Source: Rattus norvegicus
Taxonomy: Eukaryota > Chordata > Mammalia > Rodentia > Muridae
Direction of reading: 5' to 3'
DNA: 64,000 bases
Assembly: GCF_036323735.1 (NCBI RefSeq)
Contig: NC_086026.1
Span: 87,379,359-87,443,358 of the forward strand
The notes beneath the pieces were generated by a model, which saw only the letters and a list, made by a program, of their open reading frames with translations, had not been told where the DNA came from and did no database searches. Shown piece after piece: positions 46,186-57,235 of the stretch. The translations under genes were made by a program, and so were the position numbers. The number at the start of each line of letters is the position of its first letter. Position 1 is the stretch's first letter.

Positions 46186-46504
46186 TAAGCAAATAAGATC
46201 TGAACAAAACCACCTCTTCACTTGAGAATACATTAGACTTTCTCGATAAAGAAAAGAAAAACTCACAAACTTTTAGCTCGTGAGAGGCTGAAAGCTCAGC
46301 CCTAAAGATAGACGTGGTCCCTGAAAGAAATAACCAAATCACTCCAGTTCCAAGAGACTGAATCAAAATGCACGAAAAGGCTCTCAGGTGAGTGAACAAG
46401 AGCTTTAGAGAGAAATAACAGTTTGAATGGAAAACGTGAAGTGGAAGCTTCTGGGTTATTTGGAAAGTCAGTTGTGTCAGATGGTGTTTTGCTGGGGCAA
46501 ACAT

Positions 46505-47260
46505 GTTTTCCTGCAACAGGCACAGGGGAAAGGATGTGTTGCTAAAGCGAGCAGGTGAAAGGACGAGTGATGAAGGATTCTTTGCTAAGGACACGCATAT
46601 ACTGGTTCAGCTCACAATACATAGCTGAGCTCTGTGGTGATTCATAGAGAGAAACACACAGAAATACTTCTGGCCGTGCTCTGGTGGCTTCTTGCCACTT
46701 CTAAGGACTCTGGCTGATTGGCAGAGTGACGTCAGCTGATACAGAGTCTGCAGAGTTTTGCTACAACAGACTCACGTGCTGAGGCAAGTCACAAGGTCAG
46801 GCAAGACCTACGGAGGACACGTGAGGCTTGGAGGGAGTATAAATAGGGCTCAGCGGACAGTGACGAGGGCTTGGCTTGCTTGCATAGCTAGCTTTGCAAT
46901 GCTTCTTGATCTCCACTTTGCTGAGAAAACTTCTGGCATCCCTGGTGGTCCTTGTCCCTCCTGCTGATGCTGGCTGAGGCCTGGCTGTCTCTGCTAGGTC
47001 ATGCCACCACTGCTGATTCGTGTTTGCCATCCAGATACTACCGAACCTAATGGCCGGTATATTCATGAAGTGTTTGCGAGTGGATCAAGCTGCCGCTGAT
47101 GACTCCTATGAACTGAACTGCTGATTTCCTGATAACGCAAATGGGATTTGCTCAGAGGAACAATTTCTAAACAAGTCCACTTCCTCTGTGTCCTAATAAC
47201 CTTTCTTTTCCACTACCTCTGGTGGGTGGTGGGCTAGAAGGGAGGTTAAAGTGTAAGAAT
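46505..47260 (+). mobile_element. Rodent ERVL/MaLR-type LTR with TATA box
   Basis: A unit from TGTTTTCCTGCAACAGGC to about GGTTAAAGTGTAAGAATGC. It has a promoter-like core GGGAGTATAAATAGGGCTC (TATAAATA at about 46849), then CTTTGCAATGCTTCTTGATC and CTGATTTCCTGATAACGC. It looks like a solo LTR of a common rodent ERV family. Exact ends and family name are unsure. The upstream minus-strand 162-codon frame (46106-46594) overlaps this LTR and a B2 and is not a gene. Confidence 0.5.
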
Positions 47261-47514
47261 GCTTATCATCAGTAAAAAATAGGATGAGAACAAATTAAAA
47301 CCACAAAAATGTCTTCTTTGGGAAAACAAAATGGCTTCCCCAAGAGACTCTAGGGTACTAGAAAAGAGTTTGGAAATGTGAGAACATAAAAAGGTAGTAA
47401 TAAATGGCTGAAAACTCCAACACACCAAGTTGTGAATGAGCCAAAATGCCTGACTGAAACCAGGCTGAAGATGATAAATCGTGAGCTTGATTCTGGAGAA
47501 CCACACTGTGCCCT

Positions 47515-48225
47515 GCTTTGCTATCTATTGCTGGGATAAACACAACGACAAAAAGCAACTTGGAGAGTGTGGTGATTTGAATAGGAATGGCCTCCAAAAA
47601 TTCTTGAGTTTGAAAGCTTGGCACTATTAGGAGGTGTGGCCTTACTGAAGGAAGTGTGTCACAACGGGGATGAACTGTGAGGTCATATATGCTGATGTCT
47701 GGCCAGTGAGGCACAGTCTTCTGCTGCTGCCTGTGGATCAAGATGTAGAGCCCTCTGCTCCTTCTCTGCCCCTTCTCCTGCATGCTGCAATGCTTCCTGC
47801 CAAGACAATAATGAATTAAAGCTCTGGAACTGCAAGCCAGCTCCAGTGAAATGTTTTCCTTTGTAAGAGTTGCTGTGGTCATGGTGTCTCTTCACAGCCA
47901 TAGAAACCATAATGAAGACAGGGGGAAAAGGGTATATTCTATCTTACAACTTCCAGGTCACAATCCATCATGAGGGGAATCATGCGGGAACCTGGAAGCA
48001 GGAAGGAAAGAGACCATGGAAGGATGCTGCTTGGTGGCTTGCTCTCCAGGCTCATGCTCAATTACCTTATGTAGACTTCCAGGACCATCTGCCTAGGGAT
48101 GGAATCATTCACTCTTAATTGAGCCCTATACTCAAGTAAATTGTTAATTAAATGCCCCCTATAAACTTGCCTAAAGGCCAATCTAATGGAGGCAGATGAC
48201 CCTAACCTGTATCAAATTGACAAAA
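47515..48225 (+). repeat. Family A element split by a family B element
   Basis: Family A starts (CTATTGCTGGGATAAACACA .. AAAAGCAACTTGGAGAG), stops at 47568, and resumes at about 47921 (CTTCCAGGTCACAATCCATC .. GGCTTGCTCTCCAGGCTCA .. TCAAATTGACAAAA). Between them is a whole family B element. Confidence 0.75.
47569..47920 (+). repeat. Family B element nested in family A
   Basis: GTGGTGATTTGAATAGGAAT, TTAGGAGGTGTGGCCTTACT, AGCTCCAGTGAAATGTTTTCC and GTCATGGTGTCTCTTCACAG match the element at 7208-7540. Confidence 0.75.
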
Positions 48226-48235
48226 AAAAAAGACA

Positions 48236-48237
<2 letters not shown>

Positions 48238-48315
<78 letters not shown>
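48238..48315. repeat. (CA)n(GA)n compound microsatellite
   Basis: About 16 CA units followed by about 22 GA units, directly after the A-rich end of the family A element. Confidence 0.95.
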
Positions 48316-48319
<4 letters not shown>

Positions 48320-49050
48320 TAGAGCACACAGCATACAGACTGTCAATCAGACGTCAGTGTTAAGGAAACACATGATAACTGCTAATGCAGGGCTTAAAGG
48401 AGAAAAGAAAAATAAATAAAAAGCCTACAAGTCAAATAGAAAGTTCCCAAACTGTGCAAGCAGTCTGAGACTTGGCAACTTGGAACAAAAGATCACCAGC
48501 TTTAGTTAACACATGAAACCCCTGATTGCACCATACCAGAGTACAAAGTTAGCAGAGAATTGATTGAGGTATCGCAGTAAAAATGTCATAGCCACCCATC
48601 TAACAAGCAATGTTTGAGCCAGGCCTAGGACACTTGGGGCCTCCCTGGATCCTCCAGTGAAGAAGCTAATGCTGGAGACTTGGGCACCCATCATCACATG
48701 CAGGCTTGATTCAGCGTGATCACCCAAGCCCTACATAGCCTCAGCCACAGTTCCACCTGCATTCTCCCCAAGAATTGTTCTCCTCTTCCTATGCAGACTG
48801 CTGTGATTTGATCAGTGCTACGTTAGCTCTCATCGAGACTCACCATTGGCTACAACCCTAAAGCAATGTTTCAGAATAGAAATAACACGGCGCTGGCTCC
48901 ATTATCACGGAACCATTTCAACTGGAAAAGAAGCTCATAATTATGGACATGCCGACGAATTTTTACAAGGGTAGAAACATTTGAAAAAGATCGTGATCAC
49001 TCATGTCTGTATGCTATGACAGTTATTATAAATCAATAAAAGTAAAAAGC
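48320..49050. other. Intergenic stretch, nothing recognised
   Basis: No gene or named repeat recognised. Confidence 0.4.
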
Positions 49051-49052
49051 AG

Positions 49053-49162
49053 CCTGTCGTCTTAGCATTTGGCAGGCTGAATTCAAGGCCTGCCTAGGCT
49101 TCACAATGAGTTCAAGGCAAGTCTGGGCTAGATAGAAAAATCCTGTCTCAAAACAAACTAAA
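49053..49162 (+). repeat. B1/B4-like SINE fragment
   Basis: TTTGGCAGGCTGAATTCAAG, GAGTTCAAGGCAAGTCTGG and AAATCCTGTCTCAAAACAAA. Diverged 7SL-type SINE. Confidence 0.6.
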
Positions 49163-49220
49163 CTATAGTAATAATTAACTAAATCAGTTTTTATTCATTT
49201 AAAAATATGCATATAAATTC

Positions 49221-49321
49221 TTTTTTTTTCTTATTTCTCTTTTTTGGAGCTGGGGACCAAACCCAGGGCCTTGGGCTTGCTAGGCAAGTGCTCTACCACT
49301 GAGCCAAATCCCCAACCCCCC
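49221..49321 (-). repeat. ID element with perfect target-site duplication
   Basis: Antisense ID: T-rich tail, GGAGCTGGGGACCAAACCCA (antisense B box), GGGCTTGCTAGGCAAGTGC and TGAGCCAAATCCCCAACCCC. It is flanked by ATGCATATAAATTC at 49207-49220 and 49322-49335. A few changes from the consensus; still a young insertion. Confidence 0.96.
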
Positions 49322-49335
49322 ATGCATATAAATTC

Positions 49336-51784
49336 TAAAAGAGCCACACAACCAACAACATCCTCAACTAAATGTACTATGTTTGTATTAGGATAAGCCT
49401 AAGGCATTGACTGCAGAAGTTGGTGTTTTGGTATCGTTGGTTTCTCATTTCAGAAGTTCTTTAAAACTTTATTATTTAGGTTATTTTTTTGCTGTGTATT
49501 TCCAAGTTGTTTTCACTGAAAGTAAAATTTTATATATATACATATATATATGGCATGTATAGATATTGTAGATATAGATATATATCATGCACATCATATA
49601 TATGACATACAGAAATCTATGAATATGTGCATTTGGATATACTTGAAAAAATAATCTTAAGAACTATAATTTTATTATGTATTATATCTCAATAGCAGAA
49701 AATGGAGCACTAACTAAATAATATCAGTTAAACTGTAAAGAGGTGAGTCCACATAGCTCTTAAGGGAAGAAGATGCACACAAGTTGCCTGAGGCTACAGG
49801 TGTGACAAATTACAGACAAATGCATACTTACTTTTTCAATTTCTTACATTCCGTGTATGGGGGAGCAAAGATGAACAGATTGTGTCTCACCATCCCTAGG
49901 GGTAAAGGAAAATGAAGCAGGAGGCTGGGGAGACAGGTAAACAAATTATAACTGTATGATGCAATATCTGTAATTACAGGGGTATGTGCAGGGGCTCGTG
50001 GAGTAGCTGCTAAATGGACAGCAGATCTTATTGAGAGAGGCCAAAACAAAGGAGGAAGCTTCAACCCGAATATTTTTGTTTTTATTTTCTATAATTGAAA
50101 AAAAAGCATACAGTGTATTCTGATCATGTTCTTCCCCTCCTCAAACTCCTCCAAGATCCTCCCCATAATGGTCTGGAAATTCAGCATTACTAGGAGTAAT
50201 ATGGTGTCAAGTTTCAAGAAATGTTGCAAGGGTTGACACCTATTTGCCTCTTCTATGGTCCTTGAAAAGCAATCTAAAATGAGAAATGAAGAACTAGAAT
50301 TGATAAACAAAATTGCTAAACACATGGTCTGGAGTCTGGACCTTAGTTTCTGCAATTGTAGGAATCGCTATCAATTATAATCACCTTGCTTACTCCATCA
50401 AATTCTTACAAATATACAATTAAGCAACATACGGGAAAACATTTTGAAAACACGAAGGTAGTCTATATCATGACATTTCTACATTGAGTTACCTATGGCC
50501 AACATTAATTACCACTATCCATTAAAAGAACAGATCAGAAATCTGTGGCTCCTCAGAATTCCATAACATATTTCTTCTCAACCTTTGCATGTCTGTTCTG
50601 TCTTTGATTTCCTAACATCTTTGAAGGAAAAGCCTGGGCACGCTTTACTACCCTAGACATGCAGAAAGAATGAAGAAGGTGAAGGAGCCAAGGAACTAGA
50701 GACAAATCAGAACGTGAACTCCTGAGTGTGCCTCCAAAACGCATTCCTTCCTACAGAAACTACACAGGACCCAGGAAAGGAATGAGAGAGAATGAATATT
50801 TCTTACAAACATTCTAGTAGCCACCAGAACAGGCAAGGACACACTGTATCTACATGATCAACAGTAAAATTCATCTTTCCCAATAGTCCACTGAGGGAGA
50901 AGTCATGTTTCTAAAGCTCAATGCAGAAGAAATCCCTACCTGCCTACACCTTTCTCTTCCTGTCCTCCCAGCTTATCAAAGGCCACCATCTTAGGGACTC
51001 ACCCTCCAGCTATGTTTCAACAATGTAGTGTATGTAGATGAGGTGGTTATAAGGCCTTAACTAGTACTCTCTCAGATTCATTCAGGAACCAGTATAAAAG
51101 CTTTGTCCCATCACAAGCACCCATACTGGTAGGATGTCCTTATCAGAGGCCCAAATGGATGAGGCTGCCTGGTTTCATACTGAAACTTCCCAACCGTTAG
51201 CCAAAGTAGATCTTTTCTCTTTCTAAGTTAGTTATGCTTGCTATCATAAAGCGAACAAATAGTGAGGTCATTTCTGGATGTCTAAATGTAGAAGAACTTT
51301 AGCAGTGGTTGTGGGAGGAATTTGGAACAACATGTATGGAGAAGCTGTTAAAGAAGTTTGGCCCCTACGTGGAGCTTAGAGAGCAATTCTAAAGAGGGCT
51401 CATACCAGAATGTTGATAGAAATGTGGACCTCAAAGTCCGCGTTGATTGGGTTTACATGGAAATGAAGACTCTATGAATAGTGGAGCTGCAGCCATGCTT
51501 ATAGTACTATGGTAAATGATTTTTGACTTCTTGTCCAGACCCAAGGTTTTGTGAAAGACAAACCTTAACAGTGATGGAGCTTACTATAGACAGGCAATTT
51601 CAGAGAAGTAAGCATCTGTTTTCTGGCATGGCTATTATCGGCTTCTTTTAGTCACATTTTCAGTAAGAGGACGAAAAAGGAGGGAAGTTAAAAGATTTGA
51701 AAACTTCAAAGATGCACACATAAAGATGCAACTAAAGAAGGTGAAAACAGCACTGGTAAAAAGAAACAAAGGAAAAACCTTGTA
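49336..51784. other. Intergenic stretch with AT tract and L1 scrap
   Basis: AT-rich low complexity lies at about 49531-49600. A short antisense L1 3'-end-like piece lies at about 50085-50170 (GCATACAGTGTATTCTGATC, AACTCCTCCAAGATCCTCCCC). Around 51020-51560 there are blocks reminiscent of LTR-type repeats that I cannot classify. No gene is seen. Confidence 0.4.
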
Positions 51785-51910
51785 TGTAAGCTATCTTTTG
51801 TTGTTACTGCTGCTGAGATAAAACAACATGACCAAAGTGTCTTAGAAAAGGAAACACTCATTTTGGCTTACGGTTCCATGATAAGAGACATACATGCAGA
51901 CAAAATGCCC
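51785..51910 (+). repeat. Family A head fragment
   Basis: CTGCTGCTGAGATAAAACAA, CATGACCAAAGTGTCTTAG and CATTTTGGCTTACGGTTCC. A second family A copy starts about 75 bases later. Confidence 0.65.
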
Positions 51911-51984
51911 ACACAGAGAAAACTATTTTTTTAAGTGTAGCATTATTGATTTGTTTCAAAGGCTTTTATGCTACCTTTTTTTGT

Positions 51985-52780
51985 CACTGTAATAAGATAC
52001 CTGATAGAAACAACTTAATAGAAGGAAGACTTTTTTTATTTGGCTTACAGTTTTGAGGGTTACAAGTCTAACATTGTCGGGAGAACAAGGCATCTCCATC
52101 CATACAGGCAGTAGCTCACAACAGAGCTTGGGAGACGAGGAATATGAGGGCTTGAATATACTTGACCCATAGGAAGCACTATTAGGAGAGCCTCTGAGGT
52201 CGATGCTCAAGCTCTGATAATGTAGAAAGGTCCTCTGCCTGGCCTCTTGGCTGCCTGGACAAAACAGTCTCCTCCTGGCTGCCTTTGGATAGATGTAGAA
52301 CTCTCGGCTCCTTCAGCACCATGCCTCCCTGCCCACCCATGCTTCCCAACATGATGATAATGGACTGAACCTCCGAAACTGTGAGGCAGCCCCAATTAAA
52401 TGTTTGTCTTTATAAGAAGCTTGGAAGATAAAGGTGGCAGGCACATGCAGTCTCCAGAGAATAGAAACTGAAGTCAGTGTGGAAATTACGCCCAAGGAAA
52501 AAACTGTCAGCTCCATCTGGGAGAAAATATCCCTCCACATATTGACCCACATGTCAACATGCCTAAGTCATGATGTCTCTTCATAGCAGTGAAATCCTAA
52601 AACAAGAAGCAGAGAGCTCAGGCCAGAAGCAGGGCTACACTAACTTTCAAAGACCTACTTTCTGTGACCCACCTCCCCAGACATTCATTCTTTCCACCCA
52701 GCATGGTGCCACCGGCTGCGAATCAGATGTGCAAACACAGGAGCCCGTGGAAGACACTTCACACTCAAACCACAACCATT
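51985..52780 (+). repeat. Three-level nested repeat: family A > family B > small repeat C
   Basis: Outer layer, family A: 51985-52145 (CACTGTAATAAGATACCTGA .. GGCTTACAGTTTTGAGGG), resuming at about 52600-52780 (CCAGACATTCATTC .. CACACTCAAACCACAACC). Middle layer, family B: about 52150-52420 (GGGCTTGAATATACTTGACC .. CCAATTAAATGTTTGTC), resuming at about 52569 (CATGATGTCTCTTCATAGCAG). Inner layer, repeat C: 52421-52556. Confidence 0.6.
52421..52556 (+). repeat. Small repeat C, copy 1
   Basis: Shares GATAAAGG-GGCAGGCAC, CCAGTCTCC, AACTGAAGTCAGTGTGGAAA, GTCAGCTCCATCTGGGAG and AAATATCCCTCCACA with 53231-53372, same orientation. Family unknown; possibly an LTR piece. Confidence 0.75.
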
Positions 52781-53230
52781 CAGAGCATTCACTAAAGAGC
52801 TCATGAGTGCCCTATTCATCCAGAACTGCTTCAACAGTCACCTGCCAACGCACAGATCAATTGTCACAGTTCAGGAAAATCCACATAGTTTTTCTGGTGG
52901 GAGCAGAATTGGCATTGCCCACACCACACTCTACTTTTGTAGGCTTCTGAAAGGCAAGTGTTATGAGGTCATGGTAGCTCTTATAATGAGCCAGGTGAAC
53001 ACCGGCCATAAATTCAGAAGTTCAAACAATACTAAGCTTTGTTATAGTTCCTGAACCCAGAACCCAAGTTGCTAAGTTTGCCAAACTGTCTTTTTCTTCT
53101 TTAAGAAAAAAAAAGTTTGGGAGCCCAACCATGTGATACAGGCTTAAAGTATCTGCAAACACTTTGCCCACAGGCTGATGCATACTGGATCCACGAGAAT
53201 GAAACGATGAAACTGAAACTTCAGAGGAGA

Positions 53231-53372
53231 GGCTGGGACGATAAAGGGGGCAGGCACCTCCAGTCTCCTTAGACTAGGAACTGAAGTCAGTGTGGAAAAT
53301 ATATCCAAGGAAAGAACTGTGTCAGCTCCATCTGGGAGCAAATATCCCTCCACAGGCTGACCCATATGTCAG
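53231..53372 (+). repeat. Small repeat C, copy 2
   Basis: Direct repeat of 52421-52556, 810 bases downstream. Both copies keep an open minus-strand frame with a shared IFSTLTSV-like core, but this is most simply repeat similarity. Confidence 0.75.
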
Positions 53373-54717
53373 ACAAGTAACTTCAGATTTAATATATTGC
53401 CTACTGGGTTTCATATTGTCCGTATCCATCATTTTCTTTTCCCTATTTCTTTTTGGAATGAGCTAACTACCCTGTGCATATTATCCATGGTATCCTGGGA
53501 GTACACTCCATGAATTTTGACTTCTTTGTGGGCTCAAAGATGAATTTTTCTAGTCTTGGAGACATTAGACTTGGATCTTTGAGGAAATCTTATGCAGTTA
53601 AGACCTTAAATTCTTAGTGTCGCCAACTGGTTGAGATTGATTCTGCTCTACTTAGACAGAAATCATGAACATACAAAATAGTCCCGTTAGTTTTAGAAGC
53701 TCTGAACTTTGAGTGCTAATGACACTCAATGACTTTTCAGTACATCTCCAAGAGTGAGTGCCAGAGGCACTCTGGCTTTATAGTGTTAAATCTCTGCACT
53801 CTGGAGCTAGAAGCTTTCAGAGAGCTCTGGGCTGCAGCTGTGCCCTCAGAGCTCCAAGTTTAGCTTCGAGCTACTCTCTCTGATTTCTCAGAAGGCAGAT
53901 CTAGTCATTATTAGTGCATCTCTGAAATTATTCGACTGACAGGGCCCTGCAGCTCTTTCCCAGTCTTGGCTCTGAGCTCTCAATTACTCAGGAAGGGAGC
54001 CGGACTTTTGGCAATTTTGTGGGTTCTTTTTCTTCCACCCTTCTCCACCCCTTCTCTTCCATCCTTTCAACCCCCTAACACTAGATAGAAAACAAAAAAG
54101 ACAAGGGGAAAAGGGATGACATTCTCTTTAGATTACTTCCTGCTGATTAGAGGCCTCCAGTTCCTTGGGATAAATTTGATTTTCACTGTCAAGATATCTA
54201 ATTTCTTCTTCTACTTATCAAACCACAACCCACCACAATCAACAGAAACCAACCAACGATAATGCACCAATAGCAAGACCACCTCTTGGAGCCCGAGCAT
54301 TTATGTACCCTCTGAAGAGTCCCCAGAATTCCAAATGTCTCACACTCCCAGAACTGTCTGTAGGAGGCAAAATCACACCCCTTGATTTTGAATCAAAAAC
54401 CAAGAACTTTACTTGAGAATGAAGTAAATTATAGTCAGCTGCTGTCAGAAGTAGCCCCGTAGCCCCCTTTTTGCTTTTTTGGAATTAAAGCAAAAAGATG
54501 GAAACATATTCTTATAATATTTGCAATATTTCTTTAAAAAAAACAAACCAAAATTCTCAATACACAGGAACTACTCACCAGTCCTCCAGATGCTGGTTGT
54601 TCTTGGCACTGATGGGCCTTGGTTTTGCCTGTGTTTTGTGAAAGCCACTCAGTCTGCTTGCCTGTGCTCAAAGACAATTAGTAGACAACAAAGAGAAGAT
54701 GAGTGGGGGTCAAGGTT
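53373..54717. other. Intergenic stretch, nothing recognised
   Basis: Mixed DNA with no clear gene or repeat by eye. Confidence 0.4.
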
Positions 54718-54890
54718 GTAAGTTAATGAGATGGCTCGGCAAGTAAAGGCATTTGCCACCAAGCTCAATGGCCCAAGTTCAATCCCCAGAATATATATAG
54801 AGAACCAGTTCCAACGAGTTGCCTTTGATGTCCACATTTGCACATATCCACTGCACCCCTGCCCTCATATTAAATAAATGCAAAAAAGTT
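54718..54890 (+). repeat. B2/B3-type SINE, diverged
   Basis: TTAATGAGATGGCTCGGCAAG, TGGCCCAAGTTCAATCCCCAG and an ATTAAATAAATGCAAAAAAG tail. Confidence 0.75.
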
Positions 54891-54990
54891 TTTTTAATTA
54901 AAAAATAAGTTGCAAATTTTGACCGATGTTATTGCATCCAATTAAAAGCTTCTACACAACAAAAAAGACTATCATTAAAAGGTGACTGAC

Positions 54991-55176
54991 GGGCTGGAGA
55001 GATGGCTCAGTGGTTAAGAACACCCGACTGTTCTTCCAGAGGTCATGAGTTCAATTCCCAGCAACCACATGGTGGCTCACAACCATCTGTAAAGAGATCC
55101 GATGCCCTCTTCTGGTGTATCTGAAGACAGCTAGAGTGTACTTATATATAATAAATAAAATAAATCTTTAAAAAAA
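54991..55176 (+). repeat. Intact B2 SINE with perfect target-site duplication
   Basis: GGGCTGGAGAGATGGCTCAG, AGTTCAATTCCCAGCAACC, ACATGGTGGCTCACAACC, CCTCTTCTGGTGTATCTGAAG and an AATAAAATAAATCTTTAAAA tail, close to the B2 consensus with intact A and B boxes. AAAAGGTGACTGAC flanks it at 54977-54990 and 55177-55190. Confidence 0.97.
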
Positions 55177-55190
55177 AAAAAGGTGACTGA

Positions 55191-55720
55191 CAAAGTTCTT
55201 AACAAACTCCAAATATTAAGCACCAAAAATAAAAATCAATAAAAGTAAATTTGAGAATCCTGGCAAAGTCAACTTCAAACCAAAATTAGGCCAAGGAAAT
55301 ACAGATTATTTCATATTGATTAAGGGAAAAATCAGCCAATAACAATTCTATATGTAAATGTATCAAGTGTTGGCACGCCTAATTTCATAAAACAAGCCCT
55401 AGTGGATTTAAAGCACAAAACTAGTGAGTGATTTCAGTACTCTAATCAATAGGCAGATCATGCAGATTAAAAATAATAATGGGAACAAAGAAACATCAGA
55501 ATTATATGACAGTAGAGATCAAATGAACATAGTAGAATCCTGCCTAATATTTCATACAAACACTACAGAAAACAGTTTCTCAGGCCTATTTTAGAGATTT
55601 CTCTAGGCTAGAATATAATATTATTTTTAAACATTATATTCCTCAATTATATAGGGAATCTTAAAAAAAATCTCAGTACATTTCCCATGTGACAAACATG
55701 ATTAGAACATGATTAGAAAA
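55191..55720 (+). repeat. L1 ORF2 relic, sense
   Basis: AGCACCAAAAATAAAAATC, AATTTCATAAAACAAGCCC, TAGTGAGTGATTTCAGTACTC, ATCAAATGAACATAGTAGAA and ATGAGACTCAGGAC-like landmarks fit a decayed, AT-rich L1 ORF2. The B2 at 54991 sits at its upstream side. Confidence 0.55.
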
Positions 55721-56199
55721 AAATCAGGAAAACAATCTCTTTCACACTACTGTTACAAATGAGACTCAGGACACAAAGAAAGTGGACGTGGCATGATTTA
55801 TTCTTGACCAAGAGGGTATGCGTGCAAAGAAGATGCACACCAAGAACACACACCAATGAATGCATTCTAATTCTGGTTTTTATTCTAATTCTGGTGATTG
55901 TTGTGCCTTTTCCCCATTAACTAGGGTCTGACCTCACAATTTTTTTTTCAGTAAAAAGGATTAAAACATTTGCGTAAAATTCTTACAAAGTGGGGGAGAT
56001 GAAAATTTTTAACTCCTTGTCCTAAACACAAGTTTTATAGTGTTTAATAGAAAAGACTCCTGTTTGATATCTCTTACAATAGCTTCCTTGAAAATAGCTA
56101 GGAATGAATTTATCCAAAGAGGTAAATGACCACAAGAATTAAAATTTTTAAATGTCCCAAAATACACTAAACTACTAGAACTTGGAGGAGCCATGCATG

Positions 56200-56238
56200 G
56201 TGTGTGTGTGCGCGCGCGCGCGTGTGTGTGTGTGTGTG

Positions 56239-56310
<72 letters not shown>

Positions 56311-56312
56311 AG
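56200..56312. repeat. (TG)n tract with CG cores
   Basis: TG runs flanked at both ends by GCGCGCGCG-type cores. Strongly alternating purine-pyrimidine DNA; long open frames over it are artefacts. Confidence 0.95.
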
Positions 56313-56539
56313 TGCATGCATGAGCACGCACATGCATGGGGAGCTCTTTGAAAGCAGGAAGTGGACTTGTGAGAGGAGGGGATACAGCTTGTAAAGATCA
56401 TAGTAATTAAACATGAGCAAAGTTCAATGATAAGTGTGCATGAAAATCGCTTAGCTATGCTAACTAAAAAAAGAAAAAAGCACCATGTAAACAAACGCCA
56501 TCACAACTCACATTCATGATCTGCATTTTCTGTATTAGT

Positions 56540-57235
56540 TTTATCACAGCTGTGTGAATACGTGGCATAGATGTTTGTCTTGACTCAGCTTCAAAGGTTT
56601 CAGACCTTAGTTGGCTGTTTATATTAAAATGAGCCTCAAGTGGGGCATCTCATGGTAGACAAGAAGCAGACGGGATGGCATGGTTCTTCCTTCTTCCCCC
56701 CTTTCATTTTATCTGGCTCCCCAGACTATTGGGATGGTGCTTCCCGATGCAGGGTGGGTCTTCTCTTTAGTTATTCATCTCTGAAAATATCCGGGAAGGC
56801 AAATCCAGAGGCATGCTTAAGGAACGCAGGCTGTATTCGTTTGCTGTCTGTTTCTGACCAAAAGCAACTTGGGCGAGAAAATGGCTATTTCACCTTCCAC
56901 CCCTCGGGTCACAGTCAGTCCACCATTAAGGGACGTCAGGGCAGAAACTCAAGGCAGGAACCTTGAGGCAGAACTAAACAGAGGCCGTGGAGGAATGTCA
57001 CTTACTGGCTTGTTCTCCATGACCTACTCAACCTGTTTTCTTATAGCACCTCAGTCTACCTGCCTAGGTCTAGCACCATCCAATGTGGCCTGAGAAACCC
57101 TCCCACATCATCTTGAAGCAAGAAAATGTCCTCACAGACTTGCTTGTGGGATTATGCTGATGGCAGTGTTTTCTCAGTCAAGAGTTTGTTTCCAGACTCT
57201 GGCTTGTGGGTCAAACTAACAAAAAACTAACTACC
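56540..57235 (+). repeat. Family A and related repeat tail
   Basis: 56540-56820 resembles the tail subtype seen at 1900-2250 (GGGATGGTGCTTCCCGATGC, GGGTGGGTCTTCTC, AATCCAGAGGCATGCTT). From 56830 a family A element starts (TTTGCTGTCTGTTTCTGACC, AAAAGCAACTTGGGCGAG, GAGGCCGTGGAGGAATGTCA, TTATAGCACCTCAGTCTACC). Confidence 0.6.

Noticed and set aside
46106..46594. 162-codon minus-strand frame, the longest non-low-complexity ORF outside Klhl31
   Set aside because: It overlaps a B2 tail and the start of an LTR, has no recognised domain and no splice or promoter context.
56009..56494. 161-codon minus-strand frame with a His-Thr run
   Set aside because: Driven by a (CA)n/(CG)n tract.
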